Assembly: GCF_007859655.1 (NCBI RefSeq)
Contig: NZ_CP042304.1
Span: 2,978,501-3,042,500, forward strand
From: Devosia ginsengisoli
GTDB taxonomy: Bacteria > Pseudomonadota > Alphaproteobacteria > Rhizobiales > Devosiaceae
DNA length: 64,000 nucleotides
Direction: 5' to 3'
The notes under the pieces were generated by a model. It was not told the origin of the DNA and ran no database searches. It was given only the letters and a program-made list of their open reading frames with translations. The number at the start of each line of letters is the position of its first letter. The stretch's first letter is position 1. Below are positions 51,632 through 60,711 of this stretch, piece after piece. The position numbers were made by a program, and so were the translations under genes.

Positions 51632-52378
51632 TCAGTAGGTGCACCGGCCACCCGACAGGTCGAAGACCGAGGCGGTGGTGAAGCTGTTCTCCTTGGACAC
51701 CAGCCAGGCGACCATGGCCGCGGCCTCTTCGACATCGAGAAAGCGGCCGCGCGGAATGCGGACCAGCATGTAATTGATGAATTCCTCGGTGAGGGTGTCG
51801 AGGATACGGGTCTTGGCGGTGGCAGGCGTGATGGCATTGACCGCGATGTCGTATTTCGCCAGTTCCTTGCCGAGGGACTTGGTGAGGCCGATGACGCCGG
51901 CCTTGGCCGCGGAATAGGCGGAGAGGTTCGGATTGCCCTCCTTGCCGGCCACGGAGGCGATGTTGACGATACGCCCGTAATTGCGGGCCTTCATGGACGG
52001 CACCACCACCTTGTTGACGTAGAATGTGCCATTGAGATTGATCTCGATGACCCGGCGCCATTCGTCCGGATCATACTGGTCGAGGCTGGTATTGCTGCCG
52101 GCAATGCCGGCTGAATTCACCAGGATCGAGACCGGGCCCAGTTCCGCCTCGACTTCCGCATGCACCCTGCTCAAGCCATTGAGGTCGGTAATATCCACCA
52201 CCTTGCTGGAAGCACCCTGCCCGAGCGCGGCGACAGCCTGTTCCAGCACGGCACCATCGCGATCCCAGAGGCTGACTTTGGCCCCGGACTGCAGGATGCG
52301 ATGAGCCATGGCGAAGCCCAGTCCCTGGGCGCCGCCGGTGATGACGGCGGTCTGGTCTTGCAGGTCAATCTTGTTCAT
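51632..52378 (-). CDS. Short-chain dehydrogenase/reductase (SDR)
   Basis: A 248-residue classical SDR. It has the NAD(P) loop VITGGAQGLGFAMAHR, the NSAGI motif, a serine in IVNIASVAGK, and the catalytic pair in YSAAKAG. The acidic VSLWDRDG after strand 2 favours NAD. It is the last gene of the long leftward operon that begins with the sugar-binding protein at 59780. Its substrate is probably a sugar, sugar acid or hydroxyacyl intermediate. Confidence 0.9.
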   Translation of the reverse strand: MNKIDLQDQTAVITGGAQGLGFAMAHRILQSGAKVSLWDRDGAVLEQAVAALGQGASSKVVDITDLNGLSRVHAEVEAELGPVSILVNSAGIAGSNTSLDQYDPDEWRRVIEINLNGTFYVNKVVVPSMKARNYGRIVNIASVAGKEGNPNLSAYSAAKAGVIGLTKSLGKELAKYDIAVNAITPATAKTRILDTLTEEFINYMLVRIPRGRFLDVEEAAAMVAWLVSKENSFTTASVFDLSGGRCTY

Positions 52379-52425
52379 GTTGTTTTCCAATAATGCGGAC
52401 GGGCACGCAGGCCCGTTCAACTTAC

Positions 52426-53193
52426 TCAGCCGGCGAAGCGCGCTCCAAGGCCGCCATCGACCCGCCAGTTCGCGCCGGTGACGAAGGACGCCTCGTCCGA
52501 GAGCAGGAAGACGACGCAATTGGCAATCTCGGCCGGTTTGGCGATACGAGCCATGGGATGCACGTCGAGCACCTGCTGGCGCATTTCCGGCGGCTGGGTG
52601 GCGAGATATTCGGCCACCAGCTTGGTCTCGGTCCAGCCGGGCGAGATGGCATTGACGCGGACCTGCTTCGGCCCGACTTCCAGCGCCAGCGACCGCGTGA
52701 GCCCGACAAGGCCGGATTTCGCCGCGGCATAGGGAAAATAGCCGGGGAACGTGTGGTCGGCATGGACCGAGGCGATATTGACGATCGACCCGGCCTTGGC
52801 CGCCAGCATGGCCGGCAGCACCACTTTGGCGCAGAGCCAGGCAGCCTTGAGGTCGACCGAAAACACATCGTCCCATTCGGCCTCGGTCATCGTGACCGGG
52901 TCGGCATTGGAATTGCGACCGGCATTGTTGACCAGCCCGGTCACGGCGCCGAACTTTTTGACGCCCGCGTCGTGCACGCGCGAAATGTCCTCGATGCGTC
53001 GGATATCGCCGGCCTCGAAATGCACCCGGTCGCGATCGGCAAGCCCGGCGACGAAGGCCTCGCCCGCCGCGCGGTCGAGATCGACCATGGTGACGCATGC
53101 ACCCTCGGCCAGCGCCTTTTCAACAATGGCCGCGCCGATGCCCCGGCTGCCGCCGGTGACGAAGACATGGCCGTTTGCCAGCCGCCCGGCCAT
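52426..53193 (-). CDS. Short-chain dehydrogenase/reductase (SDR)
   Basis: A 255-residue classical SDR with VFVTGGSRGIGAAIVEKAL, NNAGRNSNADPV, IVNIASVHADHTFPGYFPYAAAKSGLVGL (Ser-Tyr-Lys) and a C-terminal GANWRVDGG. MVDLDRA after strand 2 suggests NAD. Its ATG shares one base with the stop of the upstream CoA-transferase gene, so it is tightly coupled. It is distinct from the other two SDRs of this cluster and may act on a different oxidation level of the same substrate. Confidence 0.9.
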   Translation of the reverse strand: MAGRLANGHVFVTGGSRGIGAAIVEKALAEGACVTMVDLDRAAGEAFVAGLADRDRVHFEAGDIRRIEDISRVHDAGVKKFGAVTGLVNNAGRNSNADPVTMTEAEWDDVFSVDLKAAWLCAKVVLPAMLAAKAGSIVNIASVHADHTFPGYFPYAAAKSGLVGLTRSLALEVGPKQVRVNAISPGWTETKLVAEYLATQPPEMRQQVLDVHPMARIAKPAEIANCVVFLLSDEASFVTGANWRVDGGLGARFAG

Positions 53194-54455
53194 CAGACGT
53201 CCACCACTGGCGATACCGCAACATTGTCCGCGAAGAGCTTGTCGACCTCGGCAATGCTGAAACCAGCTTCGAGCAAGACCTCGCGGCTGTGCTCGCCATA
53301 GCGCGGCGAGCCGCGCAAAGACGGATCGGGATCGCCGGAGAAGCGGATGGCCGGCGCCACGGTGCGGTATTCGCCACCCTTGGAATGCGTCATGGTGGTG
53401 AGATAGCGCTGGGTCTGCGGATGGGCGAGGAAGGTCGCATAGTCGTTGACCGGGCCGCACCACAGGCCGTGCTCGGTCAGCAGGTTGTCCCAATGCGCGA
53501 CGGTGTCTTCGCGCAGGCGCGCGGCGACGGCGTCATAGATGTCGTCGCGCCAGCGCATCAGCGCTGCGCTGTCCTTCTGCGACGGCCGCGATGTCTTGAG
53601 CGCCTTCAGCGCCGGCACGCCGATGACGTCGCCCAGCCGGTCGAGATCGACCTGGGCCAGGGCGATATGGGCGTCCGCGCAGCGATAGATGCCATAGGGC
53701 GGCTCCATGTAGATGGACGCCTGCGGACTGCCCGAACGGGTCGGCGGCGCCTCGGCCGCCATGAACGACGTTAATTCCTGCACCTGCATCTCCATGATCG
53801 CCGAGACCATGGTGACCTTGATTTCCTGCCCGCGTCCAGTCGTGGCGCGCGCCACCAGCGCTGCCAGCACGCCCTCGGTCAGCTGGTGCGAGGCCGAGAC
53901 GTCGACCATGTAGAGCGGGGAAGGATGCGGCAATTCGCTGGAGCGCCCGGCATTCATGGTGAGGCCGGCAAAGCTCTGCAGCAGCAGGTCCTGCCCCGGC
54001 CGGTCCTTCAAGGGCCCGTCCTCGCCATAGCCGCTGATCGAGCCATAGACCAGCCGCGGATTGATGGCGCTCAGCGTCGCGTAATCGATGCCCAGCTTGC
54101 TGGCGACGCGCGGCCGGAAATTCTGCACCAGCACGTCCGCATCCTTGACCATCCGGTACAATACCTCACGCCCGGCATCGGACTTGAGGTCGAGGATCAG
54201 CGAGCGCTTGTTGCGGTTAAGGGTCACGAAGGTCGTCGCGTCGCCGAATTTGGTGATGCCGGCCATGGTGGAGTAGCGCGAGAAGTCGCCGCCCCCTGGG
54301 GCTTCGATCTTGACGATATCGGCGCCCATCTCGCCCATGCGCTGCGTGCACATGGGACCGGCCAGGGCAATGGTGAGATCGAGGACGCGAAGGCCCGCCA
54401 GGGGGCCGGTACTGGACATGGTTTGACCACTCATCTTGGGTTGGATCTGGTTCAT
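53193..54455 (-). CDS. Class III (CaiB/BaiF) CoA-transferase
   Basis: A 420-residue family III CoA-transferase, the second of the window. Family features are LAGLRVLDLTIALAGPMCTQRMGEMGADIVKIEAPGGGD, LNRNKRSLILDLKS and LVYGSISGYGEDGPLKDRPGQDLLLQSFAGL, with the catalytic Asp likely in GQDLLLQ. It would activate a carboxylate using another acyl-CoA. Its ATG shares one base with the stop of the upstream enoyl-CoA hydratase gene. Such an enzyme in a sugar-transporter operon is unusual. Confidence 0.9.
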   Translation of the reverse strand: MNQIQPKMSGQTMSSTGPLAGLRVLDLTIALAGPMCTQRMGEMGADIVKIEAPGGGDFSRYSTMAGITKFGDATTFVTLNRNKRSLILDLKSDAGREVLYRMVKDADVLVQNFRPRVASKLGIDYATLSAINPRLVYGSISGYGEDGPLKDRPGQDLLLQSFAGLTMNAGRSSELPHPSPLYMVDVSASHQLTEGVLAALVARATTGRGQEIKVTMVSAIMEMQVQELTSFMAAEAPPTRSGSPQASIYMEPPYGIYRCADAHIALAQVDLDRLGDVIGVPALKALKTSRPSQKDSAALMRWRDDIYDAVAARLREDTVAHWDNLLTEHGLWCGPVNDYATFLAHPQTQRYLTTMTHSKGGEYRTVAPAIRFSGDPDPSLRGSPRYGEHSREVLLEAGFSIAEVDKLFADNVAVSPVVDV

Positions 54456-55242
54456 CAGCGCCCCCGGAATACCGGTTCGCGCTTCTCGCTGAAGGCCTTG
54501 ATGCCTTCGGCGGCATCCTTGGTGGACATGCAGAGCGTATAGCCGTCATTCTCCCAGGCGAGGCCCTGGGCGATGGACGTGCCCTGGCTCTGCTTGATGA
54601 TATTCTTGGCCGATTGCACGGCGATGGGCGGGTTCTTGGCCAGCCGCGCGGCGATCGCCATGGTGCGGGCCTCAAGCTCCTCGACCGATACGAGGTCCTG
54701 CACGAAACCGACGCGGTGCGCCTCGGCGGCGGGGAATATCTCGCCCGTCAGAATCCAGCGCGCCGCATTGCCGTAGCCGATCAGCCGCGGCAGGATGGAG
54801 GTATTGCCCGAGCCGGCATGCCAGCCGCGCTGCACTTCCGGCGCACCGAATCGCGAGCGATCCGTCGCCACGCGGATATCGCAGCTCATGGCCACTTCCA
54901 GCCCCCGCCGAGGCAATAGCCGTCGATCATGGCGATGGAGGGTTTGCGCAGCTTGAGCAGCGGCGCGATGTAGTCGCGATCATATTCGGCGCGATTGCGC
55001 TGCTCCCAGGGGCCGCCCAGATCGTCGAGCGCGGTAACGTCGCTGCCCGCCGAGAAGGCGCGGTCGCCGGCACCCGAGATCACCAGCACCTTGATATCGT
55101 CGCGATAATCGACCTCGCGGCAGATGCGCACGAATTCGCCGCCCATCGCCGCGGTAATGGCGTTGAGCTTGGCGGGGCGGTTCATCACCATATGGGCGAT
55201 GCCATTGTCGACGCTGTAGAGAATATGGGGTTCTTCGGTCAT
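54455..55242 (-). pseudogene. Enoyl-CoA hydratase/isomerase, frameshifted
   Basis: The start at 55242 encodes MTEEPHILYSVDNGIAHMVM and continues through RAFSAGSDVTAL to DGYCLGGG, then shifts frame and stops at once. From about 54905 the other frame resumes LEVAMSCDIRVATDRSRFGAPEVQRGW and runs to a normal end. The break is at five C residues on the + strand (54902-54906); six would give GGGLEVAMS and one 262-residue crotonase. It may be a sequencing error or a recent mutation. The 3' end is coupled to the CoA-transferase gene. Confidence 0.85.
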
Positions 55243-55256
55243 CTTCCGGGTCCGTA

Positions 55257-56147
55257 CTAAGGGGCGCGCAGCGTCATGGTTATGGTCCAGCTTGCGCTGG
55301 CGCCGGGGGCGAGGATTGTCGCGCTGCCCTGCTCCAGCGCCTGGCCGAGATGATCGACCGGCGCGGTGGTGGGTTCGAGCGCGATGTGGTGGCCATTGCC
55401 GGGTGCCGGCCAACCGCCATAGTTGAGCCAGATGCCCAGATGAGCGATCTCGGCATTGTCAAAGGCGATATCGATGGCGCCGCGTGGGCCGCTCACCGCG
55501 GCGCGGGCGCCGGGAACCGTGCTGGCATAGAGCTTGCCGGCGAACTGGGTGGTCGCGGGATGGACAGCATCGAGCTTCAGGTCCAGCGCGCGGTTCGGGC
55601 CGGGCCAGGCCAGTTGCGGCGCCACGATGGTCTTGCCATCGCGGGAGAGATAACTAGCCGAGACGGTATCAACGCCGAGTTCGATCCTGTCCTCCGGCGT
55701 CACGGCGAGCAGGCCATGCAGCGCCCACATATAGGGCAGCGCCACATCGCCGATATTGTCGACTCGATAGTCGGCGGCCAGCACCGCATCATCAGCACTC
55801 AGCCGCCGGGTGAAGCGGAAGCCGCCAGCGGTCCGGCTCAGCGTCAGGCTGTCGGGCGCCTGTGCCTCGACCGTGAAGGGCCGTCCCCAGAGGTCCCCAT
55901 GGTCGCGCAGCCGGCGGCCATGCGTCGTTCCGCTCGCATCCCAGGGCGCAACGGTGGGGAAGCACTCGTCCCAGCCCACCGCCTCGTCGGCGGCATAGAC
56001 CGCGTCCTCGCCGACCTGCGAACTCTGCGGCCCCTTGGCCATCCAGTCCCGGCCGGAGCGCCGGTCGATGAGGCTGACGACGCGGGCGCCGAAATCCGCG
56101 TCCACCTCGACAAGCAGGGCATTGCTTTCTATCGCGATAATGGCCAT
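55257..56147 (-). CDS. Aldose 1-epimerase-family protein
   Basis: A 296-residue galactose-mutarotase-fold beta-sandwich. HGRRLRDHGDLWGRPF carries a likely active-site His and ALHGLLAV another, while a late IALEPTTAPVD holds the conserved catalytic Glu region. It would speed interconversion of sugar anomers for uptake or oxidation. The ATG at 56147 lies nine bases downstream of the permease stop; a longer frame would overlap the permease. It belongs to the sugar ABC operon. Confidence 0.8.
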   Translation of the reverse strand: MAIIAIESNALLVEVDADFGARVVSLIDRRSGRDWMAKGPQSSQVGEDAVYAADEAVGWDECFPTVAPWDASGTTHGRRLRDHGDLWGRPFTVEAQAPDSLTLSRTAGGFRFTRRLSADDAVLAADYRVDNIGDVALPYMWALHGLLAVTPEDRIELGVDTVSASYLSRDGKTIVAPQLAWPGPNRALDLKLDAVHPATTQFAGKLYASTVPGARAAVSGPRGAIDIAFDNAEIAHLGIWLNYGGWPAPGNGHHIALEPTTAPVDHLGQALEQGSATILAPGASASWTITMTLRAP

Positions 56148-56155
56148 GGCGCCCC

Positions 56156-57202
56156 TCAGCCGGCCAGCGAGGCGCGGGCCTGCGCCCGTTCCGCCCGCGC
56201 CATGCGCCACTGGCCGATGGCCACCGCCACGATCAGCAGGAAGCCCTTGGCGACGAGCTGGTAGAAGGTCGGGATATTGAGCAGGTTCATGCCATTGCTC
56301 AGCGTCGCCAGCAGCACTACCGCCAGCATGGTCCCGACAATGGTGCCCTTGCCGCCCGCCAGGATGGCGCCGCCGAGAAACACGGCGGTAATCGCTTCGA
56401 GCTCGAGGCCCTGCGTTCCCGAAGCCGGCTGGCCCGAACTGGTCCGCGCCGTCACCAGCACGCCCGCCAGTCCCGCCAGCGCCCCGGAAATTGTGAAGAT
56501 GTAGAACTTCATCCGGGTGAGGTTGATACCCGCCAGGCGGGCCGCGGCCGGGTTGCCGCCCATCGAATAGACGGCCCGGCCGAAGACGGTCGAGCTCATG
56601 ACGAAATGGGCGACCACGGCGACGGCCACAAGCAGCAGCAAGGCCACCGGGATGCCGGGAAAGCTGCCGCTTTCGAGCACGCGTCCCGAGCCGATATAGG
56701 CGAAATTCTGGTCGAGCACGCCGATCGGCCGACCTTCGGGCGCGACGAGAAAGGCGATGCCGCGATAGGCCGATAGCGTGGCGAGCGTCGCCACCACCGC
56801 ATTGACCCTGAGATAGGAAATGATCGCGGCGTTCACCACGCCCAGTAGCGCGCCCGCCAATACACCCATGAATACGCCACCGGTGACTGTCCCCACATAG
56901 GTGACGAAGATGGCCGAGACCACCGAGGCCACGCCGGCAATGGAGCCGACGGAAATGTCGAGGGCACCCGAGACGATGACGATGGTCATGCCGACGCCAA
57001 GTAGCCCGACCACAGCCAGGTTCATGCCAATATTCATCAGGTTGCGCGGCACGAAGAAGAACGGCGTCTGGCTGGCGATCAGCGCCACCAGCAGCACCAG
57101 CGCGATCAGCAGGGACAGGTTTTCCGCACCCACGAAACGGGTAAACGCCTTGAACGGGTTCTCCGTGGAACGCTGCGTGGTGGTTTGGGAAATATTGGTC
57201 AT
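56156..57202 (-). CDS. Sugar ABC transporter permease (RbsC-like)
   Basis: A 348-residue inner-membrane permease with eight to ten membrane segments. NLMNIGMNLAVVGLLGVGMTIVIVSGALDISVGSIAGV and TVFGRAVYSMGGNPAAARLAGINLTRMKFYIFTISGALAGLAGVL are diagnostic of the RbsC/AraH family. It works with the ATPase 25 bases upstream and the binding protein at 58800. Confidence 0.93.
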   Translation of the reverse strand: MTNISQTTTQRSTENPFKAFTRFVGAENLSLLIALVLLVALIASQTPFFFVPRNLMNIGMNLAVVGLLGVGMTIVIVSGALDISVGSIAGVASVVSAIFVTYVGTVTGGVFMGVLAGALLGVVNAAIISYLRVNAVVATLATLSAYRGIAFLVAPEGRPIGVLDQNFAYIGSGRVLESGSFPGIPVALLLLVAVAVVAHFVMSSTVFGRAVYSMGGNPAAARLAGINLTRMKFYIFTISGALAGLAGVLVTARTSSGQPASGTQGLELEAITAVFLGGAILAGGKGTIVGTMLAVVLLATLSNGMNLLNIPTFYQLVAKGFLLIVAVAIGQWRMARAERAQARASLAG

Positions 57203-57227
57203 GAACCCCTCTTGGGTGGATGTCTCG

Positions 57228-58730
57228 CTACGCGGCCTGCTGGCCGAGCGCGGCGTTGAGGATGCGTTCTTCCGACGCTTCGCTCTTTTCTATCGGGTCG
57301 GAAAGCTGGCCGGCATGCATGACGACGATGCGGTCGGCCAGCGCCAGCAGCTCCGGCATTTCCGAGGAAATCAGCATGATGGCGATGCCGCTTTTGGCGA
57401 GACTGTCGATCAGCCGGTAGATTTCGGCCTTGGCGCCGACATCGACGGCACGCGTCGGTTCGTCGAGAATCAACACCTTCGGCTTGGCCGCCAGCCAGCG
57501 AGCCAGCACAACCTTCTGCTGGTTGCCGCCTGACAGCTTGCCGACTTCCTGCTCCAGCGACGGGGTCTTGATTTCGAGACTGTCGATCAATGGCGAGACG
57601 GTGTCGACCATCATCTTGTTGCGCAGGATGCCGAAGCGGCTCAGCGTCGAGAAGACCGCCATCGAGGCGTTCTCCATCACCGAGCGAACCAGGATCAGCC
57701 CCTCGCCCTTCCGGTCTTCCGGAGCAAAGCCGATGCTGGCGGCAATCGCGTCCGATGGCGCCTTGATGCGGGTGCGCTGGCCGGCCACCAGCACGTCGCC
57801 GCTGCGCTTGTGAATGTCGCCGAAAATAACCTTGGCAAGCTCGGTGCGCCCGGCGCCCACCAGTCCGGCAAAGCCGAGGATTTCGCCGGCATGAATCTTG
57901 AAATTGACATTCTCGTGGAAGCGGCTCGACAGGTTCGAGACTTCCAGCACCACTTCGGGCCGTGTCGTCTCGATGCGGCTGAAGCCGTAGGATAGATCGC
58001 GGCCCACCATCATGCGGACGACATCGTCCGGTGTCACTGACCTGGTCTCGCACACATCGACCAGCCGGCCATCGCGCAGGATGACGATGCGATCGGAAAT
58101 TTCCATCACCTCATGCAGGCGATGGGTCACGTAGATCACGCCCAGCCCGCGATCGCGCAGCTTGCGGATCAGCGTGAACAGCCGCTCGGTTTCGTCCGAG
58201 GTGAGCGAGGATGTCGGCTCATCGAAGGCGACCACCTTGACGCCGGGCTTCAGCGCCCGGGCGATCTCGACGATATGTTTCTGCGCCGGCGACAGCGTAT
58301 CACCCATGGCCGCCGGGTCGATGAGGCCATCGAAGCCGCATTCCTCCAGCAAAGCCCTGGCATCGGCACGAAGCCTGGCGAAATCGACGACGCCGCGCCG
58401 CTGCGGCAGCTCGCCCACGAAGATATTCTCGGCGGCGCTGACATGGGGAACGATCTCGGGCTCCTGCCGCACCAGGCGGAACCCGGCCTGTCTGGCCTCG
58501 CGCGGGCTGACATGGCTGGCTTCCTGCCCATCGAGCAGAACCTCACCCTCATCGAGCTGGTAATCGCCGGACAGTATCTTGAGCAAAGTGGACTTGCCGG
58601 CGCCGTTCTCACCGACAAAGGCGACCACCTCGCCGCGGCGAACGTCGAAAGTGAGATCGGCCAGCGCCCGCACATTCGGGAATGCCTTGCCCACGCGGCG
58701 AATATCAACGACGGGTGTTTCAGCCATCAT
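57228..58730 (-). CDS. Sugar ABC transporter ATP-binding protein (RbsA/MglA-like)
   Basis: A 500-residue ATPase with two ABC cassettes. The first has Walker A GENGAGKSTLLK, signature LSPAQKHIVEIARAL and Walker B VVAFDEPTSSLTSDE. The second, as usual in this family, has a degenerate Walker A (GLVGAGRTELAK) but a good signature LSGGNQQKVVLARWL and DEPTRAVDVGAK. Two ATG codons begin the frame. A stem-loop separates it from the binding-protein gene upstream. Confidence 0.94.
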   Translation of the reverse strand: MMAETPVVDIRRVGKAFPNVRALADLTFDVRRGEVVAFVGENGAGKSTLLKILSGDYQLDEGEVLLDGQEASHVSPREARQAGFRLVRQEPEIVPHVSAAENIFVGELPQRRGVVDFARLRADARALLEECGFDGLIDPAAMGDTLSPAQKHIVEIARALKPGVKVVAFDEPTSSLTSDETERLFTLIRKLRDRGLGVIYVTHRLHEVMEISDRIVILRDGRLVDVCETRSVTPDDVVRMMVGRDLSYGFSRIETTRPEVVLEVSNLSSRFHENVNFKIHAGEILGFAGLVGAGRTELAKVIFGDIHKRSGDVLVAGQRTRIKAPSDAIAASIGFAPEDRKGEGLILVRSVMENASMAVFSTLSRFGILRNKMMVDTVSPLIDSLEIKTPSLEQEVGKLSGGNQQKVVLARWLAAKPKVLILDEPTRAVDVGAKAEIYRLIDSLAKSGIAIMLISSEMPELLALADRIVVMHAGQLSDPIEKSEASEERILNAALGQQAA

Positions 58731-58759
58731 ACCAACCAGCCAAATCTGCAGAATAATGG

Positions 58760-58784
58760 GGCGGGCCGCCCGAGGCGACCCGCC
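58760..58784 (-). other. Stem-loop after the sugar-binding-protein gene
   Basis: GGCGGG (58760-58765) faces CCCGCC (58779-58784), with further G-C pairs inside, in the 69-base gap between the binding-protein and ATPase genes. No T-run follows on the - strand. It matches the pattern of stems after the other three binding-protein genes of the window. Confidence 0.55.
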
Positions 58785-58799
58785 GGAGCATGCCTGCGC

Positions 58800-59780
58800 T
58801 CAGGTGCAGGGCATATGGTCCTGATAGTTTTCCGGCGTGACGATCGAGGTATCCGCCACCGTATTGGCGGGCAGTTCCACGCCGTCTTCGAGCGCCGCGA
58901 TCAGCACCTTGGCCGCGGCAGCGCCGACATCGGTACCGCTGATATAGAGCGCAGCCTTGAAGCCGCTCGGCTGGCCGGCAGCCCAGGGGCGGCAGGCTTC
59001 ATAGGCACCCAGGCCCACGGCGATGATGTCATCCGGCGCGAAACCGGCATTGGTCAGCGCATTGAGCGTACCGAGCACGCCTTCGTCATTGCAGCCGAAC
59101 ACCACCCACTTGTCGACATCGGGATGCGCGGTGACCACGGGACCGGCGGCTTCGAGAGCCGAATTGGTCGTACCGTCATAGGTCACCGGGAAGATACGGG
59201 CGGCATCGGCACCGGCCTTGGTGATCTCGGCACGCGAGGCATCGGTACGGTCGTTGCAGACCGAGAGGGTCTGCACTTCGACCGACAGGATGCCGTAGGT
59301 GCCGCCGCCCAGCCAATCGCTTTCGTTGAGCAGTTCGCCGGCAGCAATGCCAACCTTGGTGCCCATATCCTTGCCGTCGAAGCCGACCAGCGGGATCGGA
59401 TTGCCTTCGGCATCGGCGATATTGTCATTGGTGCCGACCAGCAGGACACCGGCATCAGCCGCTGCCTTGGCGACCGCCGGCCCGATGGCCTGGTCCGGAA
59501 CGGTGATGGCGATGCCCTTGGCACCGGCCGCAAGGGCGTCGGTCATGGCGCTGATGGCCAGGTTGGCATCGAGTTCGACGTTGATCACACTGGCCTGATA
59601 GCCGAGTTCTTCGGCGGCCGCGGTGAAGCCGTCGCCCTGATCAATGAAATACTGCTGAGTGCCGCTCTTGTTGATGTTGACGATGAGCTTGTCCTGGGCC
59701 GTTGCGGCACCGGCAAAGACGGCGCCGAACAGGCCCGCGGCCAAGATTGTGCTGCCGAGCAGGCGGGTAAGTGTGGTCAT
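58800..59780 (-). CDS. Sugar ABC transporter periplasmic binding protein
   Basis: A 326-residue periplasmic sugar-binding protein (peripla_BP_4 type). The signal peptide is TRLLGSTILAAGLFGAVFAGAATA, and the mature part shows LAAGAKGIAITVPDQAIGPAVAKAAADAGVLLVGTNDNI and HPDVDKWVVFGCNDEGVLGTLNAL. The last part (TPENYQDHM) recalls arabinose-type binding proteins. The ATG at 59780 has GGAGG upstream (gaggaccag) and gives a good signal peptide. It heads the leftward operon, divergent from the SDR gene at 59927, with an FCD-type palindrome between. Confidence 0.9.
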   Translation of the reverse strand: MTTLTRLLGSTILAAGLFGAVFAGAATAQDKLIVNINKSGTQQYFIDQGDGFTAAAEELGYQASVINVELDANLAISAMTDALAAGAKGIAITVPDQAIGPAVAKAAADAGVLLVGTNDNIADAEGNPIPLVGFDGKDMGTKVGIAAGELLNESDWLGGGTYGILSVEVQTLSVCNDRTDASRAEITKAGADAARIFPVTYDGTTNSALEAAGPVVTAHPDVDKWVVFGCNDEGVLGTLNALTNAGFAPDDIIAVGLGAYEACRPWAAGQPSGFKAALYISGTDVGAAAAKVLIAALEDGVELPANTVADTSIVTPENYQDHMPCT

Positions 59781-59864
59781 CTGGTCCTCCCTGACCGATT
59801 TTACGATCATCCGCGCGGTCCATGCTCGTCGAGCTGGCCAGCATCCGGTTGACGAATTAGAGGA

Positions 59865-59883
59865 TTATCTGTTTATCATATAA
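59865..59883. promoter_or_regulatory. Candidate GntR/FCD operator, copy 1
   Basis: TTATCTG-TTTAT-CATATAA is a 7-5-7 inverted repeat with one mismatch, in the divergent gap between the sugar-binding-protein and SDR genes. It covers the possible -10 (TTTATC) that follows TTGACG (59849-59854) by 17 bases. An almost identical site is at 63631-63649. Confidence 0.65.
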
Positions 59884-59926
59884 AGTCAACGCAACATCGA
59901 AACATCGAGTTGCGTCGGAGGAAAAC

Positions 59927-60697
59927 ATGCAACGTCTCGTGGGCAAGATCGCCATCGTCACCGGAGCGGGCCAGGGCATTGGCGAAGCCATTGCCCGGCG
60001 TTTTGCGGCCGAAGGCGCACGCGTCGTCATCGCTGAACGCGAGCGTGAGCGCGGCGAAGCGGTCGCGGGACAATTGCGCGACAGCGGCGCCGAAGCGCTG
60101 TGCATCCGAACCGATGTCAGTGACACCAAGAGCATCGAAGCCATGGTCGCCGAAACCGTCTCGGCTTTCGGCTCGCCCGATATCCTGGTCAACAATGCCG
60201 GCATTGCCGTCTTCGGCGATCCGCTCCAGATCACCGATGCCGACTGGCAGCGTTGCATGTCCGTTGATCTCGACGGGGCCTGGTATTGCTGTCGCGCCGT
60301 ACTGCCGCACATGCTGGCGAGAGGCAGTGGCGCCATCGTCAATATCGCGTCCAACCATTCCTTTCAGGTGATCCGCAACACCTTTCCCTACCCCGTCGCC
60401 AAGCATGGCCTGCTCGGCCTTACCCGTTCGCTGGCGCTCGAATATGCCGAACGCGGCGTCATCGTGAACGCCATCTCGCCCGGCTATATCGACACGCCGC
60501 TCAACCGGAAGATGTTCGCGGACGACCCCGATCCGGATGCACGCGCCAAGGTGGAAGCGCGCCAGCCGCTCAAGCGCCTCGGCCGCCCCGAGGAAATCGC
60601 CGCCGTCGCTGCCATGCTGGCTTCGGACGAAGCCCGCTTCATTGTCGGCGCCAATATCGTCGTCGATGGCGGCGTCACCATCCGCATGTACGAATAG
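59927..60697 (+). CDS. Short-chain dehydrogenase/reductase, probable sugar 1-dehydrogenase
   Basis: A 256-residue classical SDR. AIVTGAGQGIGEAIARRFA binds the cofactor, VNNAGIAVFGD is the NNAG motif, and catalytic Ser-Tyr-Lys lie in NIASNHSFQVIRNTFPYPVAKHG. It starts the rightward unit with a lactonase gene 14 bases on, the usual pairing of an aldose 1-dehydrogenase (such as L-rhamnose, L-fucose or galactose dehydrogenase) with its lactonase. GGAGGA lies before the ATG. Confidence 0.88.
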   Translation: MQRLVGKIAIVTGAGQGIGEAIARRFAAEGARVVIAERERERGEAVAGQLRDSGAEALCIRTDVSDTKSIEAMVAETVSAFGSPDILVNNAGIAVFGDPLQITDADWQRCMSVDLDGAWYCCRAVLPHMLARGSGAIVNIASNHSFQVIRNTFPYPVAKHGLLGLTRSLALEYAERGVIVNAISPGYIDTPLNRKMFADDPDPDARAKVEARQPLKRLGRPEEIAAVAAMLASDEARFIVGANIVVDGGVTIRMYE

Positions 60698-60711
60698 GGA
60701 GAAAGCCGATC

